Assembly (NCBI GenBank): GCA_036435485.1 | Contig: CM071596.1 | Location: forward strand, 139,525,001 to 139,589,000 | Length of the DNA: 64,000 nucleotides | Source: Saposhnikovia divaricata | Lineage: Eukaryota > Streptophyta > Magnoliopsida > Apiales > Apiaceae | Reading direction: 5' to 3' | Shown here: piece after piece, positions 34,807 to 46,719 of the stretch | Numbering within the stretch: position 1 is the stretch's first letter | How the letters are laid out: the number at the start of each line of letters is the position of its first letter | Notes under the pieces: model-generated | Databases searched by the model: none | Told to the model about the DNA's origin: nothing | Seen by the model: only the letters and a program-made list of their open reading frames with translations | Position numbers and translations under genes: made by a program

Positions 34807-36341
34807 AAGATCAGGGAAAGTACTGTGCATTCCATGAAGTGAATGGTCACGAGACTGCTGATTGCAGGCACTTGAAAGATCAAATTGAAGAATTGATTAG
34901 AGGTGGATACCTGACTGAATTTGTAGCCCAAGAGGCTAAGAAGTATAAAGAAGGTAGAGATAACAAGGACAAGGCTCCTGGAAACCAAGAAATGACTACC
35001 CGAGCTAATAGCATCCATACCATCTTTGGCGGCCCTTATTTTGGGGGTGCCAGTCGGAATGCCAGAGATAGGTATGCCCGGGAAGCCAGGGGCAAACCCC
35101 TAACTAATGTGTTCCACCTTGCAGAAAGGCCCCCTAAGCTGTTCAAAGGGGAAACCGTTGATATTTCCTTTACCGAGGAGGATGCCAAGTGGGTTCACCA
35201 CCCTCATAATGATGCTTTGGTGGTAACCGTGAGTATTGGTGGAATGAATGTGCACAGAGTGTTGGTTGATAATGGAAGCTCAGTAAATATCTTGGCATAT
35301 ACCACATTCCAGAAATTGGGACTTTTGGACAAAGAGTTACTGCCTACCAATAATGAGCTATATGGGTTTACCGGCAACCCTGTCAAAATTATGGGAAAGA
35401 TCAAATTGCCCCTGACATTGGGTATGGATCCCTGCAAGGCTACCCAAATGGCAGAATTCATGGTGGTAGATGAAGACATTTCCCACAATGCAATTCTCGG
35501 TAGACCAATATTGAAGGATATGAGGGTGGTAACCTCAATATACCACTTTTCAATGAAGTTTCCTACACCAAATGGCATTGGGTGTGTGAAAGGATGTCAA
35601 CATGAGTCAAGGGAATGCTATAACAGAGATGTGCAGGCTGCCGAGAAGACAGATAAATCTATTCATGTTGAAGAAAAGACTGATGGGGAAGCCCTAATGA
35701 GAAGCCATGGGCTTGAGCTACAAAAGTTTGGAAAAGCATCGTGCAGTGCCATCATGATAGTGGAATTACCAGAGGAACCTACTGAAGAGGTTCCCGTTTT
35801 TCGGGGGGTAATACCACCACAAAGCTTGTTGTTGGAAGCTGCCAAGAAAAATGATGAAATTCAAAACATTTCATTGGAAGGCATAGTAAGAAATGCCTCA
35901 GATGATGATCTAGGCGAAGCAATGCTAGAGAATGAGAACCAGGGAGCGGAGAAAGGACTCCCGGTTGAGATTGACATTGATCCCAGGATGCCCGGTACCC
36001 TGGAAAAGGCAGGGGCTGCCGAAGATACTATCCCCATACTAGTGGATGCTGGAGATCCTGGTAAAATCTTGAAAATTGGACAACAGCTAGATGAAAAGAC
36101 AAGAGAAAGGTTGACTGCTTTCCCTAAAAGCAACCTTGATGTGTTTGCATGGTGTCATTCTGACATGGTGGGGATCGACCCGAAAGTCATGTGCCACCAC
36201 TTGAACATTGACATTGAGAGAAGGGGTATCCGGCAGAAAAGAAGGCCTGTCAGTGGTGAAAGGGCTATCGCCCTCCAGGAAGAGGTAGACCGGTTATTGA
36301 AGGCTGGTTTGATCAAAGAATCTTCTACCCAACATGGCTAG
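34803..36341 (+). pseudogene. Gag tail, protease and RT start of gypsy F
   Basis: An open frame of 512 codons without a true ATG at the start (first codon GTG), because it is the continuation of gag after a frameshift. It carries CAFHEVNGHETADC, a retropepsin-like domain with VLVDNGSSVNIL (about residues 154-165) and AILGRPILKDM, then a linker to the beginning of RT (RRPVSGERAIALQEEVDRLL). It ends at TAG 36339-36341 because the frame slips again within about 20 bases; RT resumes at 36323 in another frame. The D-N/G-G-S-S protease signature is common in Tat elements. Confidence 0.85.
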
Positions 36342-38509
36342 CAAACCCGGTACTGGTCCGGAAGCCCAATGGGAAATGGAGGACATGTGTTGACTTTACT
36401 GATCTGAATAAGGCATGCCCTAAGGATAGCTTCCCGCTACCCAGAATTGATCAACTGGTGGATGCCAAGGCAGGCCATGCTTTGCTAAGTTTCATGGATG
36501 CCTACTCCGGATATAACCAGATACCGATGCATGAACCAGACCAGAAGCATACCAGCTTCATAACCGATAGGGGACTGTACTGTTATGTGGGGATGCCGTT
36601 TGGGCTATTGAATGCCGGGGCAACCTACCAAAGGCTGGTAAACATGATGTTTAAAGAACAGATTGGTAAGACTATGGAAGTCTATGTTGACGATATGTTG
36701 GTCAAATCAAAGGTGGTAGCCGACCATGTGTTGCACCTATCTGAGATGTTTGATATCCTAAGGAAGTACCGGATGAAGTTGAACCCTCAAAAGTGTGTTT
36801 TTGGTGTGGAGTCTGGAAACTTTCTTGGATTCATTGTGAACCACAGAGGGATTGAGGCAAACCCTGCCAAAATCAAAGCATTGCTGGAACTGAGGTCCCC
36901 AAGGAATGTAAAAGAAGTCCAAGGGCTTACCGGAAGGGTAGCAGCCCTAAATAGATTCGTATCTCGGTCTTCCGACAAGTGCAAGGAGTTTTTCAAGGCT
37001 ATCAAGAAGGGTCAAAACTTTGAATGGACCCCGGAATGTGAGGAAGCCTTTAAGAAACTAAAAGAACAGTTGGGAAGCCCACCATTGCTCTCCAAACCCT
37101 TGGAAGGTGAGGTACTCATTTTGTATTTAGCTGTTTCTGAATACTCTATAAGTGCTGTGTTGATCCGGGAGGAAGAACAAGTACAATACCCGGTATATTA
37201 TGTGAGCAAAAGGCTGTTGGATGCGGAAACCCGGTATCCCAGCATGGAAAAGCTAGCATATGCTCTAATATTGGCTTCCAGGAAGCTAAGGCCTTACTTT
37301 CAGGCCCATAAAGTTGAAGTTAGAACATCCTACCCGCTAAGGCAAGTGATGCACAAGACGGAAGCCTCCGGTAGAATGATGAAATGGGCTGTCGAGCTAG
37401 GACAGTTTGAAATAGATTACAAGCCCCGAACTGCTATCAAAGGCCAAGCGCTGGCCGATTTCTTACTGGAGTTTCCTCCTGATTTTGAGGTTACCGGAGA
37501 AGATTGTACCCCGGTATCCCCAGTTACCGAAGGGGATGCCGAAAGCCCCCAATTATGGTGGAACCTGTATGTTGATGGAGCAGTAAACAATAATGGGGGA
37601 GGTGCAGGAATAGAGTTGGTAAGCCCATAGGGGCACCGAATTCAGAGTGCCATACACTTTGGCTTCAAGGCTACCAAAAATGATGCAGAGTATGAGGCCC
37701 TGATTGCTGGCTTGAAACTGGCTCTGGAAATGAAGGTAGAATACCTAAATGTGTTTAGTGACTCCATGCTGATTGTGTGGCAAATTAAAGGAAGCTTCTA
37801 GAGTCGAGGCCCCCGCACTGAACTCTACATGAGGTATGCCCAAGAACTTATCAGTAGGTTCAAATTGTTAAATCTAAATCAAATCCCAAGGGTGGAAAAT
37901 ACCAATGCTGATGCCCTTGCCAAGTTGGGATCCCAAAAAGAAGCTGTTCTGTTAGGGGTGATACCCCTTGAAGTGCAACTCCAACCAAGTATCCATCGAG
38001 AGGAGACTATGGAAATAGAATCTTCAATGGAAAGCCAATGGACAACCCCAATACGTGAGTATATCACCAAGGGGACACTTCCGGAAGACAAAGATGAAGC
38101 TCGGAAACTCAAATATAAGGCTGCCCGTTATGTGATCTATGATGGCATCCTATACAAGAGGGGTTTTAATCAACCTCTACTTAAATGCATATCTGGAAAT
38201 GAATGTGAATACATCCTAAGGGAAATTCATGAAGGCATTTGTGGAAACCACTCGGGGGGTACCTCCCTGGCCCACAAAATGCTACGGCAAGGGTACTACT
38301 GGCCTACCATGAAAACTGATGCTTATGACTTTGCTAAAGCTTGTGATCAGTGTCAAAGGTTTGCTAACTTCAATAGCAACCCAGCTGTGGAATTAAGGCC
38401 CATTGGAAGCCCCTGGCCCTTTGCAATATGGGGAATTGATCTGATTGGGGAGCTTCCTAAAGGCAGAGGTGGTGTGAACCCCTGGCTACCATCACTGCCG
38501 GCAAGCTGA
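36323..38509 (+). pseudogene. RT, RNase H, second RNase H and integrase start of gypsy F
   Basis: One frame with two TAG stops (37628-37630 and 37799-37801). RT shows CVDFTDLNKACPKDS, FMDAYSGYNQI and the active site YVDDMLVKSK; the usual RNase H shows YYVSKRLLDAETRYP. The archaeal-type second RNase H follows: LYVDGAVNNNGGGAG, EYEALIAGLKLAL, VFSDSMLIVW, with its Asp/Glu/Asp set visible. Both TAGs fall in this second domain. Integrase begins with HHCC (GNHSGGTSLAHKML ... CDQCQRF) and WGIDLIGELPKG, then a deletion of roughly 45 bases near 38472 throws the frame out. Two RNase H domains are diagnostic of Tat elements. Confidence 0.88.
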
Positions 38510-39224
38510 AGGAATTTGTCAAAAGAGCCATTATATGTAGATACGGGGTACTGTACAAACTGATTTCAGATAATGGCAAGCAATTTGATAGTAAAGAAAT
38601 GAGAAGTCTATGTGAAGACTTGGAAATAAAGAAAGATTTCTCAGCCGTTTGCCATCCCCAGAGCAACGGACAGACAGAGGCTGTGAACAAAATCATCAAG
38701 CACACTCTGAAAGCTAAGTTGGAAGACAAAAAGGGAAACTGGCCTGAGGAACTTCCAATGGTCTTATGGTCTTACAACACTACTCCAAGGTCCACTACCG
38801 AGAGTCTCCCTTTGTTCTAACCTATGGCTGTGAAGCTATGGTCCCAGTGGAAGTCGGGACAGGGTCCTACCAGAGGGACAATTTCAGTCAAGAGTCAAAT
38901 GAAATAAATCAGAGGTTGGCCCTAGATATGGTAGAAGAAACCCGGGCTACCGCCCAGCTGAAACTTGCGGCTTATCCGCAGAGGACCCGCAAATACTACA
39001 ACAACAAGGTACGCCCTCGACCCCTCAAGGTCGGCGACCTAGTACTGAGAAGAATGATGCCCAATATGCGGGTTCCCGGGCACGGAGCCTTTGGAGCAAA
39101 TTGGGAAGGGCCTTACAAAATAAAGTCTATCTTTTGGGAAGGCACTTACCACCTTGAAGACATGGATGGGAACACTATTCCCCGTGCTTGGAATGCCGAG
39201 CACCTAAAAAAGTACTATCAGTAA
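38510..39224 (+). pseudogene. Integrase remainder of gypsy F
   Basis: Integrase core in two frames. 38486-38820 carries ISDNGKQFDS and the Glu region VCHPQSNGQTEAVNK. A one-base shift near 38800 moves to the frame 38766-39224 (LTYGCEAMVPVEVG ... PYKIKSIFWEGTYHLED), ending in a natural stop at 39224 after NAEHLKKYY. No chromodomain, as expected for Tat. Confidence 0.85.
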
Positions 39225-39589
39225 GACTCTTTCCAGAACAAACGTAGGCCTCTTTCAGGCTTAGGATGAATAAAAGGCAACCTACTAGTTGTGGTTGCGT
39301 CATTTCCCTTTCAGTTCTTAGGATTTCATGATTTTCAATAGATGCCCGGGGGGTAGTGGATACACACCCCGTCTGGATGAAATTTGATGTAATCGCACTC
39401 TTTGATTTTCAGTAAAAGTAGAAGTTGATTGTTTCCTTTTACATGTACCACTTATAAATATTTTCAGAAAGATATGTAAGACCAACGAGCATAGTTCTAC
39501 ATGGCAGCTAGGCTACCATCCAGAACTAGGGGGTAGTAGTGGATACACCTCTCAGCTTAACAGGTTGAAATTATTAGAATTTTAAAATC
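39225..39589 (+). other. 3' non-coding region of F, with two PPT-like tracts
   Basis: Non-coding. CCCGGGGGGTAGTGGATACAC at about 39345 and CTAGGGGGTAGTAGTGGATAC at about 39527 both resemble the true PPT of F (CCGGGGGGTAGT before 53194). Confidence 0.6.
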
Positions 39590-39903
39590 TTCAACACCAG
39601 ACATGTATGGAACCTTGAGTGGTTCACATGGCTTACTTGGTTACCAGGGCATGTATGGAACCCTGTTCGGCATACATGGTTCCCTTCATTACTTGGGCTT
39701 GTGTGGTACCCTGATTGGCACACTTGGATCCCTTCAACACCAGACATGTATGGAACCTTGAGTGGTTCACATGGCTTACTTGGTTACCAGGGCATGTATG
39801 GAACCCTATTCGGCATACATGGTTCCCTTCATTACTTGGGCTTGTGTGGTACCCTAATTGGCACACTTGGATCCCTTCAACACCAGACATGTATGGAACC
39901 TTG
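39590..39903 (+). repeat. 143-bp tandem repeat of F, left part
   Basis: Units start (at CCTTGAGTGG) at 39613, 39756 and 39899, exactly 143 apart; the third is interrupted by copia G. Each unit consists of three diverged monomers of about 48 bases sharing a G-C-A/T-T-G-T-R-T-G-G-A/T-A-C-C core and an AC-A/T-TGG core. ORFs across the array on both strands only reflect the repeat. Confidence 0.93.
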
Positions 39904-41013
39904 TGTTGGGACAATCAGATCTTGGCACTGCGATTTTTGATACAATACATTAACGAGTACGAATAGAAAAGTCACCTTGTTAACGGTTGATTCCACGCTC
40001 TTCTATTGTATTCCCAAATTCCCTTGAGCGAAGTGTGGCCTTCGTCTTCTCAAGTTATCCTCTCTTCTTGCTCCTTGGTGGCTACAATATTTTTTCGACC
40101 AGCCCCCAGCAAGAAGAGAATAGGAATATATATAGGCTACAATAGGGATCATGGACAATTAGGTTGGGCCTTCTAATTACATCTTGAGCCTAGCCCAATG
40201 TAATTAAATATTAATTCAATCCACTAAAGAATTAATATTTGCACTACCTTTCCTAATACCGTAATTTAATTAATTAATTCGGTTCCAATATTATTTGCTT
40301 ATTAAATTCCCCATGTTTAAAATATCGCATGTCCATTAATTAAATAAATTACTGATAATTCATTTAATTAATATCTTTTATCCTTGATCATCCACTCAAC
40401 CTTTATTTAATTATGCCGGAATAAATCCACCTGCAGGGTTTCACATAATTAAATCTTTTTGAGCTTTCAAGGGGACATCATTAACCCGAATATTATCAGG
40501 ATATGGATTCCTTCAATAAATAATATTCACCATATATATTATTCCATCACCCAAAATATAATGATATAATTCACAAGAATTATTTCATATATAAATCAAA
40601 GCATGTAAATAATATATACGTGTCAATTATTATTTCCGGATTAAGAACCTAAGCATTAATAATAACATAGAATCTTAGTTCACCTTCTTAATCAGTATTA
40701 GGGAACAATTCTAAATTTGATCCTGTTCAATATACACAAAGTATACTAGTATTATTTATTAGTCAATATAAACTAATCTAAATAATACTACAGCCATTCC
40801 AGTGGTTTGTCTAACTCCACCTGTGCTGTGAACCTTATTATATTATATAAACCGTATTTAATAATCTAATATTCTGTATCCCATTTGATACTAGATTATT
40901 CACAATATATATATAATATTTAGACAACATGTAAACATTTAAATGATTCTCAATTAAACCGGCCAGAAATAAATGTAAATACTTCAAATAAATATTTTCA
41001 GTATACACCAACA
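39904..41013 (-). mobile_element. 3' LTR of copia G
   Basis: Matches 46720-47827 except ggatatgg/ggacatgg, aatctaat/aatataat and one AT unit. A TATA-like TATATATA occurs near 40126-40133. Confidence 0.95.
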
Positions 41014-41030
41014 ATCTCCCACTTATACTC
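41014..41030 (-). other. Polypurine tract of copia G
   Basis: The minus strand reads GAGTATAAGTGGGAGAT immediately before the 3' LTR. Confidence 0.85.
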
Positions 41031-41083
41031 AAAATATTCTATGAGTATATCAGTGTTTATTTAATCCACTATTACACAAAAAA

Positions 41084-42451
41084 CTATGTTTCCATCCATC
41101 TGACTCCTATCGCTTCCACATGCCTGTCAAAAAATTTGGCTGGCAGGCTCTTTGTGAAAGGATCTGCCCGGTTGTCTTCTGATGATATGTGAGCCACAAC
41201 TATATCTCCTCGCTTTACGATTCCTCGTATGAGATGATACTTACGTTCAATATGTTTAGCTGCTTTGTGATCTCGCGGTTCCTTCGAATTTGCCACAGCA
41301 CCAGTGTTATCACAATACACTGTCAAGCTCCTAGGCAAATTAGGTACCACATCCAAGTCCAAAAGGAAGTTCCTGAACCATACAGCCTCCTTTGCAGCCT
41401 CAGAGGCCGCCACGTACTCGGCTTCCATGGTAGAGTCTGCAATGCATTTCTGCTTTACACTCCTCCATATAACAGCTCCACCTCCCAAAGTAAAAACATA
41501 TCCCGAGGTCGATTTCCTCTTATCCCTATCTGATTGGAAATCTGAATCAGTATATCCCAAAGGAAATAGATCCGAGGCCTTGTAAATTAACATATACTCC
41601 TTAGTCCTTCTCAGGTACTTGAGTATAGTTTTTACTGCACTCCAATGTTCCTGACCGGGGTTCGACTGATATCTACTAACCATGCCTACAGCAAAGCAGA
41701 TGTCAGGCCTCGTACATAACATAGCATACATTAAGCTTCCATATGCCGAAGCATAAGGAACTGCTTTCATGCTCTCTATATCCTTAGGTGTCGAAGGACA
41801 CTGCTCCTTGGATAGAGCCACTCCATGCTTAAAAGGTAGAAAACCTTTATTAGAGTTCTGCATGTTAAAACGAGCTAATACTTCATCAATGTAGGGCTCT
41901 TGAGATAAAGCCAACATCCTTTTCTTGCGATCCCTTATTACTTTGATCCCAAGGATGTATGCTGCTTCACCTAAGTCCTTCATTTCAAATTGTTTGAACA
42001 ACCATGCCTTTACTGATGACAACATCTTAACATTGTTTCCAATGAGTAAAATGTCATCAACATACAGTACTAGAAAAACCACTGCATTACCCTCACTTCT
42101 CTTATACACACATGATTCGCTTGGACTTTGATCAAATCCATATGATTGGACTGCCTGATCAAAACGAATATTCCAGTCCCTAGAAGCTTGTTTTAGTCCA
42201 TAAAGAGACCTCTTAAGCTTACAAACAAGATGCTCTTGGCCTTCCTTAATGAACCCTTTTGGTTGTTGCATATAGATGGTTTCCTCAAGACTTCCATTAA
42301 GGAAAGCTGTCTTGACATCCATTTGCCAAATCTCATAATCGAGATGAGCTGCTATAGATAAAAGAATCTGGATCGACTTAAGCATAACAACTGGCGAAAA
42401 GGTTTCCTCATAATCGATCCCTTCTTTCTGAGTATACCCTTTCGCAACAAG
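41084..42451 (-). pseudogene. pol: RT and RNase H of copia G
   Basis: Continues the pol frame after the TGA at 42452-42454. RT motifs are QMDVKTAFLNGSLEE, LKQASRDWN and the active site YVDDILLIG. RNase H motifs are GYTDSDFQSD, STMEAEYVAASEA and YCDNTGAVANS; the frame ends naturally at 41084. All catalytic residues look intact, so the only fault in this part is the upstream TGA. Confidence 0.92.
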
Positions 42452-44254
42452 TCATGCTTTCCAGGCTTTCACCTTTTTGTCAGATCCTCTTTTCTTCTTG
42501 TAGATCCACATACATCCAATGGGTTTTACACCTTTGGGTGGTTCCACGAGCTCCCAAACTTGATTAGAATACATAGATTCCATCTCAGATTCCATTGCCT
42601 TTTGCCAAAGATCTACATCTTTATCTAGAATTGCTTCTTCGTATGTCCTGGGATCCACATCATGTTCACCAGAGACCAAGTCCGAGGACTCTCCCAAAAA
42701 CATGAATCTATCAGGTTGTTGAACAACCCTCCCACTACGACGAAGCACCGGTGTGGTATTAGTGACAGGTTGTGCATTTTCTTGTGGTTGATCTACTTGT
42801 ACTATTGGCACTTGGGGATTATCTGTCCCTCCCACTAGTTCCTCTAAAACGATACTACTCATGGGTTTGTGTTTCATTATATAGTCTTCTTCTAAGAATC
42901 TAGCATTGGTGCTAACAATGATATCTCGATCCCTAGGACTATAAAATGAATAACCTTTCATTCCCATGGGATAGCCTACAAACAGCCTTACTTCTGTACG
43001 AGATTCTAACTTGGTCGCGTTCTTGTTCAGCATATGTGCTGGACAACCCCAAATCCGAATATGTCTTAGACTTGGTTTGCTACCAGTCCACAATTCTATT
43101 GGAGTCTTGGGAACCGACTTAGAAGGTACCAAGTTCAGATGGTAAGCCGCTGTTTCTATAGCATATCCCCAGAACGACTTGGGTAAATCTGAATAACTCA
43201 TCATCGATCTAACACTCTCTAAAAGAGTCCGATTCCTTCTCTCTGCTACACCATTCTGCTGAGGTGTGCCAGGTGCAGACAACTGGGATGCAATCCCATT
43301 TTCTGATAAATATTCCCTAAATTCTCCAAGCAAGTATTCGCCACCACGATCTGATCGTAGTGACTTGATACATTTTCCAAGATGTCGCTTCTCCGCACTT
43401 GCTTTGTACTCTTTGAATTTTTCAAAGCACTCAGACTTACGGCGCAACAAATAAATGTACCCATATCTAGAATAATCATCAATGAAAGTGACAAAATACT
43501 CATAACCTCCTCTTGCTTGGATACTCATAGGTCCACATAAATCAGTATGAACCAATTCTAACACTTCTTTAGCTCTATTCCCCTTTGCTTTAAAAGGCCT
43601 ATTAGTCATCTTACCTTCCAAGCAGGATTCGCAAACTGGAAATGGCTCCACTGCCAACGAGCCTAATGGCCCATCTACTACCAGTCTTTGAATCCTCCTC
43701 AAGTTAATATGACCTAATCTTAAGTGCCAAAGATATGTTTGGTTCAATTCAGAAGGTTTCTTTCTTTTATTTGAGCTAGAAAGAATGTTATTAGTTTCCT
43801 TATGTTGCAGCATTGGTTGGATAGGATTAATAATATATAAATTGTCTTGCAATGTACCAGAACATATAACTCGTTTATTCATCATAATAGAAACATTACG
43901 ATCCAAACAAACATTGTAACCATCCATGGCAAGTTTAGAAACCGAAATTAAATTCCTTCTAAACGAAGGTACATAAAGACAATTGTTCAAAACCAAAATC
44001 CTATCATCGCCAAAAGACAATGTAATTATTCCAACTGCAACTACTGCTACTTTCGTAGCATCTCCCATGAACACATATATCTCGCCATCTCTAAGCATTC
44101 TGGATTGCTGGAACCCCTGCATAGAGTTACAAACATGGTCAGTGGCTCCTGTATCTACACACCAAGTGCTCGTAGATATAGCCGCTATATATGTTTCTGT
44201 AACTAGAGAAAGAGACATACCAGTATTGTTTGTCTTCTTAGGAAGAGGACAATC
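42452..44254 (-). pseudogene. pol: Protease, integrase and RT start of copia G
   Basis: In the same frame as gag but after a TAG at 44255-44257. Protease motif is CVDTGATDHVCNS. Integrase has HHCC (WHLRLGHINLRRIQ ... CESCLEGK) and core motifs IDDYSRYGYIYLL, LRSDRGGEY and PQQNGVAERRNRTLLE. RT begins VWELVEPPKGVKPIGCMWI and is stopped by TGA at 42452-42454, in the conserved K-A-x-L-V-A-K-G region. The TGA could be a CpG-type transition of an Arg codon (inference). Confidence 0.92.
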
Positions 44255-45028
44255 CTATTTCCAGTGACCTGACTGCTTGCACCTGAAGCACTTGCCCTTA
44301 GGCTTTTTCACACCACCTTGAACTCCCACTGCATTAGCAATCTTTCCAGCTTTCTGTGTCTGAGTCTTTTTCTTCTTCTTACCTTTCGGTTTAGATGAAG
44401 AAGCTTTCTCGGCCACATTCACTTGAACATTCTGCTTAAAGAGTCCTTCAGCTGCCTGAAGTTCTGTCAGAAGTTCCGCGAGACTATACATCCTTTTGTT
44501 CATGGTGTAATTCAAGCGGAACTGCTCAAAACTTTTGGGCAAGCTCATAAGGATGATATCGATCTGGGTTTCCCCATCAATATCAGCACCAAGGATCTCC
44601 ATCTCATTAAGATGAGACATCATTCTGAGAACATGATCCCTTACAGGTGTTCCTTCAACCATCTGAGTGTTCATTAAAGCCTTCATTGCTACTTGCCTAG
44701 CAGCCCTATTCTGTTCTCCAAAAAGTTCCTTGAGATTAAAGAGCATATCTGAAGCAGTGGGCATAGCCTGATGCTGATGCTGCAAAACACCCGACATTGC
44801 TACCAGAATGTAACATCGCGACATCTCATCAGCCTTAATCCACCGCTTATAATACTCCTTCTCACTTTCAGGAGCATCTTCAGCAGGCTGGTCTGGCTTG
44901 GGTTCATAAGTACAAAATTTGTACTCCTCAGCAGTCAACACTATGTCCAAATTACGTTTCCATTCAATATAGTTCGGTCCAGTAAGTTTGTTATCCTTAA
45001 GTATGGTGAATAGTGCATTAAAGCCCAT
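44255..45028 (-). pseudogene. gag: Gag of copia G, stopped inside its zinc knuckle
   Basis: 257 residues starting MGFNALFTILKDNKLTGPNY, a standard copia Gag start, with the UBN2 core (LKELFGEQNRAARQVAMKAL), a Lys-rich linker and the zinc knuckle CFRCKQSGHWK. A TAG falls between the His and the last Cys of the CCHC motif. Translation resumes in frame in the pol segment. Without suppression neither a complete nucleocapsid nor any enzyme would be made. Confidence 0.9.
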
Positions 45029-46704
45029 AGTGATCTAATCCTGAGAATCATACATGTAACACATAATCAGATAGTTGCATAAATCTTAAATCCTATTGGT
45101 TTCCTCTAACAATTAATTAAAATTAATGCACTAATATTTAAACACCATAAGTATCTGGTACGCCACGATGGATGACATATATACCACTTAAATTCGTTTA
45201 AATATTACTTCGGTCCTATTACTAAATAATACGCCACGTTAGGGTGGACTATATATTATTTTTCATAGCTAAGTGTATACCATTATTAAATCTTAAATTA
45301 ATAAAAAGACTGGGTACCACCATTAAATATTTCAAATCAATAATCGATAATAGGATAATTCCCAGATCGGGGGGAGCATTGTCAAGAGGCATCACTTAAG
45401 ACCCCTTTCTAGACAGAATCATCCTTTCTCTCAATATCAAAATCTATATTCAATCAGTGGTACCCTTCTAATTAATTGAATTCTATGAAACTTGGTACGC
45501 CACGATGGGTGGCATGTATACCTTTCAATATTCGTAATTAATTTAGGAAGTTTGTTCTAGTAATATCCATAACACTACCTGACACCATAAATCATACGCC
45601 ACGATGGGTGACATGTATATAATTTATATTCGTCTCGGTGTTAAATTACATACAAACAATAATGGAGACCATGGGATTTAATTCCTAATTAATTCCCTCA
45701 CCCACTTAGAATTTTTTTATTTAAAATTGAGGAATTTTATCTAGATGCATCGCCCTATGTTATTATTTCGAGGTCTACATGTTATAAAAATAACAATACA
45801 AAGAACACATAACATAGTAGCATGCATCATAAAATTAAAGCAATAAATAAAATTAATGTCCATGTCGTCCTAATTATGTTAAACATGCAATTAAAATTAC
45901 ACACATAATTAACAACACACATAATAATTATTTAAAGCAATAATTAAAAAATTAAATAGCGGAATTAAAATTAAAAAACATAATTTAAATCCACTATTAT
46001 GGCCCCTTAAAAAAAATAAATTTCCAGCCCTGTTCTGCTGAAAAAATCATTTTTCTGCCAAAACCTTGCTGTTGCGCATCCATAGCCTGTGTTACAGCCC
46101 TGGAAAGTCTTGTCGCGCATGACGCACATGCGTTACAGGTCCTGGAAGCCCTGTTGCGCATGTGCAACATGTGTTACACCCCTGGTACCTATTGTAACGC
46201 AGGACAGACCTGCGTTACTCACTTTTTCCAGAATTCCACGCGCGCGCCTGCTTCTTCTGATGCCTGTTGCTCCAGATCTCAATTGTTTTTCCAACAACCA
46301 CTGTTCTGTAGTAATAATACGAACCAACAGCTACGCAGCGGACAAATTTTTGTCTCCGTTTCGATTTCCGATCGCACGTAATTGTTACAAAATATCCGGA
46401 TCTTAATAAAATCCAACAAACAATTACAAAAAAATAGATCTAATACAAAACTAATTTTGTAAATCTATTCTAACACGATCAACCCTCGTGTTTTACAACC
46501 ACGATAAACCACGTGAAAACCAAAAACAAAAAATTAACCACGATTAAACCACGTGGGATCCAAACACATAATTAAAATTACATGGCCATAATAGTGGATA
46601 CTAAACAACCTGCAAAAGATTATTATCCAAGCACACCACTATACACATGCATATATAATTACGACATGGACATCGTATCAAAAATCGCAGAACCATTGAA
46701 CCAG
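45029..46704 (-). other. Leader of copia G with repeated motif
   Basis: 1.7 kb non-coding between PBS and gag. The word TACGCCACGATGGGTG, followed by RCATRTATA, occurs four times with variation (45159, 45230, 45496, 45595). A GC-rich block at 46060-46260 repeats words such as TTGCGCATG, GTTACA and CCTGG. ORFs here are low-complexity chance frames. Confidence 0.75.
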
Positions 46705-46705
46705 G

Positions 46706-46717
46706 CTCTTGATACCA
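46706..46717 (-). other. Primer binding site of copia G
   Basis: The minus strand reads TGGTATCAAGAG, a Met-tRNA-like site with one extra A relative to the TGGTATCAGAG of the other elements, two bases from the LTR. Confidence 0.85.
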
Positions 46718-46719
46718 AT

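Noticed and set aside
39633..39966. ORFs of 79-109 codons on both strands of the 143-bp array
   Set aside because: Open in several frames only because the repeat lacks stops; they recur identically at 47848-48320.
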